Below, piece after piece: positions 36,327 through 46,121 of a stretch of 64,000 bases of DNA. The position numbers were made by a program, and so were the translations under genes. The stretch covers positions 124,001-188,000 of the forward strand of contig CAISFO010000060.1 in the NCBI GenBank assembly GCA_903884655.1. Direction: 5' to 3'. The notes beneath the pieces were generated by a model, which saw only the letters and a list, made by a program, of their open reading frames with translations, did not search any database and had not been told where the DNA came from. Source of the stretch: an uncultured Holophagaceae bacterium. Lineage in GTDB: Bacteria > Acidobacteriota > Holophagae > Holophagales > Holophagaceae. Positions within the stretch are counted from its first letter, which is position 1. The number at the start of each line of letters is the position of its first letter.

Positions 36327-37193
36327 ATGTTTTTCATCATCGGCTTGGTGGTGGTCTTTGGCGCGGTCATCGGGGGCTACCTGATGGAAGGCGGCAGCAT
36401 CGCCACGCTGTTGCATCCCCTGCCGGCGGAGGGTCTCATCATCTTCGGCGCCGGCGCCGGGGCCTTCCTGGCCGCCAACCCCATGAACGTCATCAAGCGG
36501 GTGGCCGCCGACATCATGAAGCCCCTTAAGGGCAGTCCCTACACCAAGGCCGTGTACATGGAAGTCCTCATGATGCAGTACGAGGTCTACGTGAACATCA
36601 AGAAGGGCGGCCTGCTGGCCCTGGAGCAGGACGTCAACGACCCGCACAATTCCGCGATCTTCAAGAAGTACGAAACCTTCACCCATAACCACCACGCCAT
36701 GGATTTCTTCTGCGATTCCATGAAGCTGCTCATCAACGGCAGCGCCAAGATGGACGAGATCGACATGGTCATGGACGCGGAGCTGGACGTCCACCACGCG
36801 GAAAACGCCGCCCCGGGCGCCGCCATGGGCAACCTGGCCGACGCCTTCCCCGCCTTCGGCATCGTGGCCTGCGTCATGGGCGTGGTCATCACCATGGGCT
36901 TCCTGGACCAGCCCCCCAACATCATCGGCGGCAAGGTGGGCGCGGCCCTGGTGGGCACCTTCCTGGGCATCCTGCTGGCCTACGGCGTGTTCCAGCCCCT
37001 GGCCAAGAACATCGATGCGGTGAACGCGGTCGAGGCCTACTACTTCAACTGCATCCGCGCCGGCCTCACCAGCTTCGGCAACGGCGCCGCCCCCATCACC
37101 GCCGTGGAGTTCGCCCGGCGCAACATCCCCTCCACTGAGCGGCCAGGCTCGGGTGAATTAGAGGAAGTCGTTCGGCAGATCAAGCCGAGGTGA
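36327..37193 (+). CDS. motA: Flagellar motor stator protein MotA
   Basis: 288 residues with a GGAG site before the ATG at 36327. It has four transmembrane segments: an N-terminal helix pair (residues 1-50, including EGLIIFGAGAGAFLAANP) and a C-terminal pair with AFPAFGIVACVMGVVITMG and GKVGAALVGTFLGILLAYG. The cytoplasmic loop between them interacts with FliG. With MotB it forms the ion-conducting stator. The motB gene follows 105 bases downstream on the same strand. Confidence 0.95.
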   Translation: MFFIIGLVVVFGAVIGGYLMEGGSIATLLHPLPAEGLIIFGAGAGAFLAANPMNVIKRVAADIMKPLKGSPYTKAVYMEVLMMQYEVYVNIKKGGLLALEQDVNDPHNSAIFKKYETFTHNHHAMDFFCDSMKLLINGSAKMDEIDMVMDAELDVHHAENAAPGAAMGNLADAFPAFGIVACVMGVVITMGFLDQPPNIIGGKVGAALVGTFLGILLAYGVFQPLAKNIDAVNAVEAYYFNCIRAGLTSFGNGAAPITAVEFARRNIPSTERPGSGELEEVVRQIKPR

Positions 37194-37298
37194 TCCTGTG
37201 ATGACCTCTACCCATCCGAGCGTGATGCTCAGCCTGACGGGCGCCCCGCTCGGAAGGCTGCACTGCAGCCTCCGCTCGCGGCCCGTCTAGGCTTCGCC

Positions 37299-38225
37299 AT
37301 GTCTGACCAGCAAGCCCCCGAGATCAAGGTCAAGTTCGTCAAGAAGAAGGGGGGCCATGCCGCGGCCCATGGCGGAGCCTGGAAGGTGGCCTACGCGGAC
37401 CTCGTGACGGCCATGATGGCCTTCTTCCTCCTGATGTGGCTGCTGAGCAGCGCCGACAAGAACACCAAGTCGGGCATTGCCGGCATGTTCCAGGATGCCA
37501 ATTTCTTCAACACGGAGCGGGGCAAGGAGATCCTGGCCAACCACGGCAAGGGCATCCTGCCGGGTGGACGGGGCATGGCCCCGGGTCCGGATGGGGATGG
37601 CGGCACCGATACGGCAGCGCAGAACCCAGGGGCCGCCGCGGAAGAGCACCAGGTCATGGAGGCCACGGCCGAGGCCATCGAGAAGGCCTTCCAGCAGGAC
37701 GAGCTGCTCCAGGCCTATCAGGACCAGATCAGCATGGACTTCACCGACGAAGGGTTGCGGATCCAGATCACGGACAAGGCCGCCCAGGTGCTCTTCGATT
37801 CGGGCAGCGCCAAGCTCAAGAGCTACACCCTCTCGATCCTCAAGGAGATCGCCAAGGAGCTGGGCAAGCTGCCGAACCGCGTGGTCATCGGCGGGCACAC
37901 CGACGCTTCCAAGTACGCCAACCAGGCCTACACCAACTGGGAACTGAGCTCCGATCGCGCCAACGCGGCCCGCCGCGTGATGGAGAGCGTGCCCGGAGGG
38001 CTGCGACCGGGCCAGGTTCGCCGCGTCACGGGGTACGCCGAAACGATCCCCAAGGAGGGGTTGGACCCCAAGGACCCGCAGAACCGCCGCATCTCCATCG
38101 TGGTCGTGTCCGCCGCCACCGAGGTTGCCGAAAGCAAACACCAGAAGGCGCAACCCCGGGAGAAGGAGAAGGCTGCCGGGAAGGACAAGGACCCCGGCAC
38201 CAAGGCCGAGCCACCCAAGCACTGA
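37299..38225 (+). CDS. motB: Flagellar motor stator protein MotB
   Basis: 308 residues. A short basic N-terminus is followed by one transmembrane helix, AYADLVTAMMAFFLLMWLLS, whose Asp is the expected proton-binding residue. The plug/linker region follows, then an OmpA-like peptidoglycan-binding domain (about residues 150-265) with VVIGGHTDASKYANQAYTNW. The C-terminus is Lys/Glu-rich (EKEKAAGKDKD). It pairs with MotA. Confidence 0.95.
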   Translation: MSDQQAPEIKVKFVKKKGGHAAAHGGAWKVAYADLVTAMMAFFLLMWLLSSADKNTKSGIAGMFQDANFFNTERGKEILANHGKGILPGGRGMAPGPDGDGGTDTAAQNPGAAAEEHQVMEATAEAIEKAFQQDELLQAYQDQISMDFTDEGLRIQITDKAAQVLFDSGSAKLKSYTLSILKEIAKELGKLPNRVVIGGHTDASKYANQAYTNWELSSDRANAARRVMESVPGGLRPGQVRRVTGYAETIPKEGLDPKDPQNRRISIVVVSAATEVAESKHQKAQPREKEKAAGKDKDPGTKAEPPKH

Positions 38226-38578
38226 GCCCCGCGGCCGGAGTGCGTAACCCGCCTGAGGCGACCTCCACACCCAGAGAGGAAGCAAGCATGGGTCTGGCTC
38301 CACCGGACCCATGGGCGGGGGCTCCGGGGGTGTGCGCAGCACGCTCCGCCCGACGCGGCCTCCACAGTTGGCCGCTCCCGCTCCTTCGTCGCGGAGTCGG
38401 AGCCTCCCCCCGGACTGCATTAAAAAAGCGCCCGGAGGTGCGGGCGCTTCGTGAGGGTGATTTGGCGGGATTTCGAGTGGTGGGGAAGTGTAGCGGGAGT
38501 CCCGAATTCGGGGCTGGTGTCGTGTGGTGGGATGATTGGTGGCGGGAAGCCCTTGCGGGCACCTCGCCGAGGAGTGTA
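38226..38578. other. Intergenic region between motB and the LolA-like gene
   Basis: 353 bases between convergent genes. It contains the minus-strand terminator at 38421-38449 but no credible gene. The left half is GC-rich with several short self-complementary stretches. Confidence 0.5.
38421..38449 (-). terminator. Terminator for the manC-cupin-lolA operon
   Basis: On the minus strand AAGCGCCCG pairs with CGGGCGCTT around a 6-base loop and is followed by six T residues. It lies about 130 bases beyond the LolA-like stop. Confidence 0.85.
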
Positions 38579-39277
38579 TCACCGATCCGGCGACGGCAGC
38601 TCGAAGGTGGCCGGTGCCACAGCGCCTCGGCCCCACTTGCTGAAAAGAAGCTCGACCTTGGCCCCCGAGGGCTCCTCGATCACCATCCCCGAGAGGACCC
38701 GCTGGCCAAGCGCCTGGGTCGGCGGACCGAACGTGACCGAGCGGGCCAGCTTCCCCGAAGCCAGTCGGAATTCGGCCTTCAGCGGCAAAGAACTGGACCG
38801 GATGACCCAGAGGACCACCCGGCGCGCACTCAGTGAGGCGCGACTCGCGGTCAGCTCTAGACGCCAGCAGTCCTGTCCTTCAACCGGCTCCTCGGCGAGA
38901 GCCTGCACCTGGTAGTCCTCACGAAAGCGGGTCCTGGCCACGTCCCCGCCCGCTGCTGGGCCCATCATGCGCTGCTGGGGGGAAACCTTCACCGGTCGCC
39001 TGCTGCCGGGAAGCAGCAGCCACATCTGGTCGCCCAGGACCAGCACCGCCCGGCCCTTCTCCTTCGCGGAAAGACCATCCAGCCGGGCATCCCCGTTCTC
39101 CCGTGCGGAGACCTTCCAGGTCTGGGCAGCGTCTGCGGCCTTGAGGGTCAGCTCCATGGTGAAGGAAGGCCACGGGTGGCGCAGCCGGTCCACCCGGGCC
39201 AGGATCTCATCGCCGCTCTGGGCGAGGATTGGCAGGGCGGCCAACAGCATGGCCAGGAAGGGGCGTGCAGGTCGCAT
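38579..39277 (-). CDS. LolA-like outer-membrane lipoprotein-sorting protein
   Basis: 232 residues from the ATG at 39277, which overlaps the cupin stop as ATGA. Residues 1-20 form a signal peptide (MRPARPFLAMLLAALPILAQ). The mature part resembles the half-barrel fold of LolA/outer-membrane lipoprotein-sorting proteins: ILARVDRLRHPWPSFTMELT at the start, then repeated beta-strands with DQMWLLLPGSRRPVKVSPQQ. Such proteins carry lipids or lipoproteins through the periplasm. It follows the cupin gene in the manC operon, hinting at an envelope function. Confidence 0.72.
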   Translation of the reverse strand: MRPARPFLAMLLAALPILAQSGDEILARVDRLRHPWPSFTMELTLKAADAAQTWKVSARENGDARLDGLSAKEKGRAVLVLGDQMWLLLPGSRRPVKVSPQQRMMGPAAGGDVARTRFREDYQVQALAEEPVEGQDCWRLELTASRASLSARRVVLWVIRSSSLPLKAEFRLASGKLARSVTFGPPTQALGQRVLSGMVIEEPSGAKVELLFSKWGRGAVAPATFELPSPDR

Positions 39278-39636
39278 CAGCTGCGCCCGTAGTCGTCCTG
39301 GAGCCGCTCGATGTCCGCCTCGTCGAAGACGCCCAGGCTCACCTCGAGCACCCGCACGGGGCGAGGTGCGCCGGCGTCGCAACGCAGGCGGTGGGTGCTG
39401 CCCTGGGGCAGCCAGATCTCCTCACCCACGGCGGGCCGCACTTCCTCGCCATTCCGGTCCACGACCACGCCCGGATCCAGGGCCACCCAGAGCTCGTCCC
39501 GGTGGCTGTGCCGCTGAAGGCTGAGCTTCTGGCCCGGGTTGCAGGTGAGGATCTTCACGGTGCAGGGGGTGTTCAGGGCGAACTGGTCGAAGGAGCCCCA
39601 GGGTTTGTCAACGTGCAGCGTTTCGGGCTTGTTCAT
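39277..39636 (-). CDS. Stand-alone mannose-6-phosphate-isomerase-type cupin
   Basis: 119 residues from the ATG at 39636. It corresponds to the C-terminal cupin of bifunctional GDP-mannose pyrophosphorylase/phosphomannose isomerase (type II PMI): HVDKPWGSFDQF, then the metal-binding stretch GQKLSLQRHSHRDELWVALD and LPQGSTHRLRC, ending DDYGRS. In most bacteria this is fused to ManC; here it is separate and lies downstream of manC. Its first 14 codons and upstream region are repeated twice more in tandem further upstream. Confidence 0.88.
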   Translation of the reverse strand: MNKPETLHVDKPWGSFDQFALNTPCTVKILTCNPGQKLSLQRHSHRDELWVALDPGVVVDRNGEEVRPAVGEEIWLPQGSTHRLRCDAGAPRPVRVLEVSLGVFDEADIERLQDDYGRS

Positions 39637-39995
39637 GGGATCTCTCGCAGGAAAGGTTCGTTCATCATCACCGCTCAGCACTGCCTCGCGGGGGGCTCCA
39701 GGACTACCCCCGGATCGCACGCCACGCCCGTGGCGTGCTCACGCTCGCCCTTGGCTCGCGGACGGGGCCCCGTCCCCAGGGTTTGTCAACGTGCAGCGTT
39801 TCGGGCTTGTTCATGGGATCTCTCGCAGGAAAGGTTCGTTCATCATCACCGCTCGGCACTGCCTCGCGGGGGGCTCCAGGACTACCCCCGGATCGCACGC
39901 CACGCCCGTGGCGTGCTCCCGCTCGCCCTTGGCTCGCGGACGGGGCCCCGTCCCCAGGGTTTGTCGACGTGCAGCGTTTCGGGTCCGTTCATGGG
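39596..39995. repeat. 178-bp tandem repeat (2.2 copies) between manC and the cupin gene
   Basis: Units begin at 39596, 39774 and 39952 (the last is partial), a constant period of 178. The first two differ at only a few positions (for example CTCAGC versus CTCGGC). Each unit starts with the cupin gene's first codons (MNKPETLHVDKPWG; the third copy reads MNGPET). Each then carries two palindromes: GCACGCCAC-GCCC-GTGGCGTGC and GGACGGGGCCCCGTCC. Only the leftmost copy continues into a full cupin gene. Confidence 0.93.
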
Positions 39996-40020
39996 GCGCC
40001 CTCGGTCATCGGTCTTCAGT

Positions 40021-41094
40021 CTAGAGAAGGTCGTCTCGGCCATCGGCCTTGAGGCGCTCCACGATCTGCTTCACGCTCTGGGCCTTGTCACGGTGACAGA
40101 TGAGCAGGGCGTCATCGGCGTCCACCACGATGAGATTGTCCACGCCGCTGGCGGCGATGAGCCGCTTGCCGCCGAAGAAGGCGCTGTTGTGCGTGTCCAG
40201 CAGCAGGGTTTCGCCTTGGCTAATATTGCCATCTCCATCGGGTACCTGAAACTCAATGGCGGCGGGCCAGGAACCCACGTCCGACCAGCGGAAGCGGGTT
40301 GGCACCACCGCAACGCTGGCGGCTTTCTCCAGGAGGGCCACGTCGATGGCCACCCTGGGAAGCTGGCTGTAGGCCGCGGACAGGGCCGCAGGATCAGCTC
40401 CCGCCTCCACCCAGGCATCCAGCGGCGCCAGTACCTCCGGCGCGTACTTCTGCAGCCCCGCCCGGAAATCCGCCAGGGTCCACACGAACATCCCTGCGTT
40501 CCAGTAGTGCCGGCCGGAGGCCAGGTACTGGATGGCCACCTCGACGGGCGGCTTCTCCCGGAAAGCCTTCACCTTGAACACGGGCCCCTGCCCTTCGGAT
40601 TCGATGTACCCATAGCCGATCTCGGGATAGGTGGGCTTGATGCCGAACGTGACCAGCTCTCGGGCCTTCGCCGCATGGTTCACGGCCGTGTCGAGGTCCT
40701 CCAGAAAGACCTCCCGGTCGCCAATCCAGTGGTCCGCCGACAGCACGGCCATGACTCCTTCCGGAAACCGCTGCTCGATTTCCACCAGGGCCAGGGCCAG
40801 GCAAGGGGCGGTATTGCGACCCTCGGGCTCGACGATGACATTCTCCTCGGGCAGCTCCGGCAGCATGCGTCTGGTCTCCGCCGCCAGGTCCTCCGTGGTC
40901 ACGACGAAGATGCGCTCGGGAGCCACGTGCCCCTCAAGGCGGTGGACCGTCTGGTGGAGCAGGGTCTCTTCGCCCACGATGGCCAGGAACTGCTTGGGCC
41001 GGGCGTTGCGACTGCGTGGCCAGAACCGCGTGCCCCGGCCACCGGCCATAACGACCACAACCAAGGACGAATGACTATCCGTGCCCGACATCAT
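40021..41094 (-). CDS. manC: Mannose-1-phosphate guanylyltransferase
   Basis: 357 residues from the ATG at 41094 with GAAGGGGG upstream. It makes GDP-mannose from mannose-1-phosphate and GTP. The nucleotidyltransferase motif is VVVMAGGRGTRFWPRSR with KQFL shortly after. EPEGRNTAPCLALAL, VLSADHW, GYGYIESEG and FREKP (sugar-binding FVEKP equivalent) are also present, as is the ManC tail motif WSDVGSWPA. It lacks the isomerase cupin, which is encoded as the next gene. Upstream lies a 107-bp tandem array containing copies of its own start region. Confidence 0.94.
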   Translation of the reverse strand: MMSGTDSHSSLVVVVMAGGRGTRFWPRSRNARPKQFLAIVGEETLLHQTVHRLEGHVAPERIFVVTTEDLAAETRRMLPELPEENVIVEPEGRNTAPCLALALVEIEQRFPEGVMAVLSADHWIGDREVFLEDLDTAVNHAAKARELVTFGIKPTYPEIGYGYIESEGQGPVFKVKAFREKPPVEVAIQYLASGRHYWNAGMFVWTLADFRAGLQKYAPEVLAPLDAWVEAGADPAALSAAYSQLPRVAIDVALLEKAASVAVVPTRFRWSDVGSWPAAIEFQVPDGDGNISQGETLLLDTHNSAFFGGKRLIAASGVDNLIVVDADDALLICHRDKAQSVKQIVERLKADGRDDLL

Positions 41095-41530
41095 GCCCCC
41101 TTCAAAACAGCTCAAGCGCGTGAGGTCTCGCGTATCGCCGCAGGCGATACCGAGATGATGACGATGACAGTTGGAATAGCCTTCGCCGTACCTGACATCA
41201 AGCCCCCATCTCAATAGCCCAAGCGCGTGAGGTCTCGCGTATCGCCGCAGGCCATACCGAGATGATGACGATGACAGTTGGAATAGACTTCGGCGTGTCT
41301 GACATCAAGCCCCCATCTCAACAGCCCAAGCGCGTGAGGTCTCGCGTATCGCCAACGGCGATACCGAGATTAAGAGGAATGTTGTTGAACGAATGCCCCA
41401 CGTGCCCGACATCATTCCCCCATCCCCGCTGCCCAACAGCGAGAAGTCACGCGTATCGCCGCAGGCCATACCGAGATGATGACGATGACAGTTGGAATAA
41501 CCTTCGCCGTGCCCGACATCATGCCCCCAT
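41095..41530. repeat. 107-bp tandem repeat array upstream of manC, carrying a 30-bp palindrome
   Basis: Four palindromes of the type TCTCG-C-GTATCGC-loop-GCGATAC-CGAGA start at 41126, 41233, 41340 and 41447, exactly 107 bases apart. The manC start sequence (minus strand ATGATGTCGGGCAC) recurs in perfect or mutated form at 41201, 41308, 41415 and 41522, also in steps of 107. The third unit is the most diverged. The intervening DNA holds a short ATGACGATGACAGTTGG-type segment in units 1, 2 and 4. No gene is present apart from a possible 36-codon frame. Confidence 0.93.
41412..41522 (-). other. Possible upstream reading frame in the manC leader
   Basis: The last repeat unit keeps the manC-like ATGATG start with a purine/G-rich sequence before it. 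From 41522 it stays open for 36 codons, ending in TGA that overlaps the next degenerate start (ATGA). It begins MMSGTAKVIPTV, sharing the first five residues of ManC. It may be only a by-product of the duplication. Confidence 0.25.
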
Positions 41531-41560
41531 CCCTACGTTACTACTGAAGGGTGTACACCA

Positions 41561-42529
41561 CTAACGCGCCAGCACCGACACCATGCGCCCCAGGTCCCCC
41601 GGCGGCACGGGCTGGGGCTCGAGCACCCGCGACAGGGGCTGGGCCACCAGCGCACCCGCGACCATCCCGACGTAGAAGCCCCGTTCGCCGCGGTCCAGGC
41701 GCCGCACGACCTCGCAGCCCCAGCGGCTGCCCCAGATGCGGTCCATGGCCGTAGGGCTGCCGCCCCGCTGGATGTGTCCCAGGACCACCACGCGTAGATC
41801 CAGGGCGTAATCCCGTTTCAAGCGCTCACCCACGGCCATGGCCCGTCCGGCGGTATCACCCTCGGCCACCACCACGATGGAACTCCGCTTGCCCCGCAGC
41901 CAGCTGGCGTTCAGCCCGGAGACCAGGGTCTCGAAGCTGTCATCGGGAGATTCGGGATAGAGCACGGCCTCCGCTCCGCAGGCCAGGGCCGTGTGCACGG
42001 CCAGCATGCCCGAGGCGCGGCCCATGACCTCCACCAGGAAGAGGCGACCATGGCTGGAAGCCGTGTCCCGGATGCGGTCGATGGCCTCGACGGCGGTATT
42101 TAGCGCCGTGTCGAACCCCAGAGTTCGCTCGGTTCCAGGCAGGTCGTTGTCGATGGTGCCCGGGATCCCGGCGCAGGCCACGCTGTGCTCCCGCTGCAGC
42201 ACTTCCGCCGCCCGGAAGCTGCCGTCACCCCCGATGACCACCAGGGCTTCGATGCCGGCGGCCTTGAGGTGCTCCGCCGCGATGGCCCGCTGCTCGGGCT
42301 GGTGGAATTCGGCGCAGCGCGCCGTGTGCAGCACGGTGCCACCCCGCTGCAGGATGTTGGCGCAGGCCCGGCTGGGCATGGGCTCCATGTCCCCCTCCAG
42401 AAGGCCCTGGTAGCCCCGGTGGATGCCCCAGGCCTCGTGCCCCAGGGCATCAGCCTGGCGCACCACCGCCCGGATGGCCGCGTTCATGCCCGGGGCGTCC
42501 CCTCCCGAGGTGAGCACTCCGATCTTCAT
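41561..42529 (-). CDS. pfkA: ATP-dependent 6-phosphofructokinase
   Basis: 322 residues. Bacterial PfkA: MKIGVLTSGGDAPGMNAAIR, ALVVIGGDGSFRAA (ATP site), the catalytic loop GIPGTIDNDLPGTERTLGFD, EVMGRASGMLAV and HIQRGGSPTAMDR. The GGDG signature indicates ATP rather than pyrophosphate as donor. It phosphorylates fructose-6-phosphate in glycolysis. Its start overlaps the stop of the small exported-protein gene upstream as ATGA. Confidence 0.96.
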   Translation of the reverse strand: MKIGVLTSGGDAPGMNAAIRAVVRQADALGHEAWGIHRGYQGLLEGDMEPMPSRACANILQRGGTVLHTARCAEFHQPEQRAIAAEHLKAAGIEALVVIGGDGSFRAAEVLQREHSVACAGIPGTIDNDLPGTERTLGFDTALNTAVEAIDRIRDTASSHGRLFLVEVMGRASGMLAVHTALACGAEAVLYPESPDDSFETLVSGLNASWLRGKRSSIVVVAEGDTAGRAMAVGERLKRDYALDLRVVVLGHIQRGGSPTAMDRIWGSRWGCEVVRRLDRGERGFYVGMVAGALVAQPLSRVLEPQPVPPGDLGRMVSVLAR

Positions 42530-42837
42530 GAGGTCTTCCGTCTGCCAGAGGTCTTCGATCCGGAAGCGGCTCCCTTCGCCTTCTTGGGACTGGCCTTCCC
42601 CTTTTTCACCTTGCCCTTGGCCTTCCGTCCCTTGCGCGAATCCTTCACGTGGGCCTCGGGGGGCGGCAGGGGTGGGGGTTCGACGATGCCCCGGGGGACC
42701 GGGGGCAGGTCCCCTTCCGCCACGCCGAGGGCCGCGGCGCGCTGAGTCCGGGCCCGCAGGACCGGATCCTCCTGGGCCTGGGTGGAGGCAATGAGCCCCA
42801 GGGCCAGGCTGCTGATGATTAAGGCACGACGGGGCAT
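42526..42837 (-). CDS. Small exported Lys/Pro-rich protein
   Basis: 103 residues from the ATG at 42837 with TTGGAGGG upstream. The N-terminus MPRRALIISSLALGLIASTQA is a signal peptide. The mature protein has a Pro-rich centre (EPPPLPPPEAH) and a strongly basic tail of Lys/Gly/Ala/Ser (KGKVKKGKASPKKAKG). No domain was recognised. The stop overlaps the pfkA start, so both are translated together. Confidence 0.6.
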   Translation of the reverse strand: MPRRALIISSLALGLIASTQAQEDPVLRARTQRAAALGVAEGDLPPVPRGIVEPPPLPPPEAHVKDSRKGRKAKGKVKKGKASPKKAKGAASGSKTSGRRKTS

Positions 42838-42895
42838 GATCCCTCCAAGGGATCGATTATCACATCCGCAGCGCTCTATGCGTGGGGCATTCCGA

Positions 42896-43420
42896 CTAGC
42901 CCTCGGCCTGCTTGGCGGCCTTCTCCCGCATGGCCTTGGCGAAGAAGTCGGCCACGATCTTGTCGGCATCCTCCTTCGTCACATCCGCCATCTGGGGTTC
43001 GCGCAGCAGGATGTCCCGGCCCGAAGGGGCCATCTTGGGCAGGTGGTCCTCGGCAGGTTGGAGGCGCCCGAGCACGTATTGGGCCACTTCGATCAGGCTG
43101 CGTCCCACCCGCTCCAGCTTCTGCCGGACCACGTCCTGGTACTGGTAGAGGTCGAAGGCGCCCTGGATGTTGTAGGCCCCGTTGTCCGCATGGAACCCGA
43201 TCTGCTCCAACCGGGCAGTCAGGGCCTCCAGTTCCTCGGAGGGCGGTACCAATCCCCGCAGAATGTCCTGGCATTCCTTGGAAAGCGCCTGGATTTCCTC
43301 AAAACTGTGCTGGACCACTTCGATCTGGTCAAGGACTCGCTCGGCGCCGCCTTCCTGCTCACGGGCGATCTGCATGAGCTGGTCAGGGATGGCTTGGGGT
43401 TCCTGGGGCGATTCCGTCAT
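42896..43420 (-). CDS. CheZ-like chemotaxis phosphatase
   Basis: A 174-residue mostly helical protein. The segment DLYQYQDVVRQKLERV matches the helical core of CheZ-type phosphatases, where an Asp/Gln pair attacks CheY-phosphate (the Q-D-x-x-x-Q pattern is present as YQDVVRQ). The C-terminus MREKAAKQAEG could be the CheY-docking tail. The remote motility genes motAB and a sigma-28-like promoter support a chemotaxis role. The match rests on a short motif, so confidence is moderate. Confidence 0.65.
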   Translation of the reverse strand: MTESPQEPQAIPDQLMQIAREQEGGAERVLDQIEVVQHSFEEIQALSKECQDILRGLVPPSEELEALTARLEQIGFHADNGAYNIQGAFDLYQYQDVVRQKLERVGRSLIEVAQYVLGRLQPAEDHLPKMAPSGRDILLREPQMADVTKEDADKIVADFFAKAMREKAAKQAEG

Positions 43421-43440
43421 GGGAGGGCTCCGTGAACCCT

Positions 43441-43468
43441 ATATCGGCCGGTCCGGGAAAAATCTTTG
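43441..43468 (-). promoter_or_regulatory. Candidate sigma-28 promoter of the CheZ-like gene
   Basis: On the minus strand CAAAGATT and GCCGATAT are separated by 12 bases, close to the flagellar consensus TAAAGTTT-N11-GCCGATAA. The -10 element lies 21 bases before the start codon, nearly the same spacing as the GCCGATGA upstream of motA. Confidence 0.45.
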
Positions 43469-43496
43469 AATTCTTGCGCTTGCCCCCTCGCGATAA

Positions 43497-45386
<1,890 letters not shown>

Positions 45387-45428
45387 TCAGCGCTCTGCAG
45401 CTTTGACAGGTTGTCGATGAAATTCCTG

Positions 45429-45457
45429 AAGTCCCGCCCCCCGGCGGGACTTTTTTT
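45429..45457 (+). terminator. thiC terminator
   Basis: The stem AAGTCCCGCC/GGCGGGACTT with a CCCC loop is followed by a run of T residues, a textbook Rho-independent terminator about 45 bases after the thiC stop. Confidence 0.92.
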
Positions 45458-45526
45458 CATGGGCCCGCCCGCCCGGCCCGGGGTGGCGCATAATCGGGGC
45501 GGTTCCACCACCTCAAGGAGGCTGTC

Positions 45527-46108
45527 ATGGCCGCAAAGAAGATCCTCATGCTCGTCGGCGATTTCGGCGAGGACTACGAGATCATGGTCCCCTTTCAGGC
45601 CCTGCTGGCCGTGGGCCACACGGTCCACGCCGTCTGCCCCGACAAGAAGGCTGGCGAATCCATCGCCACGGCCATTCATGATTTCGAAGGACACCAGACC
45701 TATTCCGAAAAGCCGGGTCACCAGTTCACCCTCAACGCCGCCTTTGCCGACATCAAGGCCGCGGACTATGACGCCCTGGTCATTCCCGGTGGCCGGGCCC
45801 CTGAGTACCTCCGCATGAATCCCAAGGTGCTCGACCTCGTGCGCCATTTCTTCACGGCCAAGAAGCCCGTGGCGGCCATCTGCCATGGCGCCCAGATCCT
45901 GGCGGCGGCTGGCGTGCTGGAAGGCCGCACCTGCTCCGCCTATCCCGCCTGCCGGGCCGAGGTGGAAGTGGCCCATGGGACCTACGCCGAGATCGCCATC
46001 GATGGCGCCATCACCGATGGGAACCTGGTCACGGCCCCCGCCTGGCCCGCCCATCCCGCCTGGATCGCCCAGTTCCTGCAGGTACTCGGCACCCACATCA
46101 CCCTTTGA
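45527..46108 (+). CDS. DJ-1/PfpI family protein
   Basis: 193 residues of the class I glutamine-amidotransferase-like DJ-1/PfpI fold. The nucleophile Cys is in [16 protein letters not shown], and GGRAPEYLR precedes it. An acidic residue in [16 protein letters not shown] is in the usual position. Members act as deglycases, glyoxalases, chaperones or proteases; which one cannot be told. AAGGAGG precedes the start. The dapF homologue starts 13 bases after its stop and is probably co-transcribed. Confidence 0.88.
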   Translation: MAAKKILMLVGDFGEDYEIMVPFQALLAVGHTVHAVCPDKKAGESIATAIHDFEGHQTYSEKPGHQFTLNAAFADIKAADYDALVIPGGRAPEYLRMNPKVLDLVRHFFTAKKPVAAICHGAQILAAAGVLEGRTCSAYPACRAEVEVAHGTYAEIAIDGAITDGNLVTAPAWPAHPAWIAQFLQVLGTHITL

Positions 46109-46121
46109 GACGACCCTGACG

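Noticed and set aside
41095..41530. CRISPR array
   Set aside because: The whole 107-bp unit is repeated, including the would-be spacers, and no cas genes are present.
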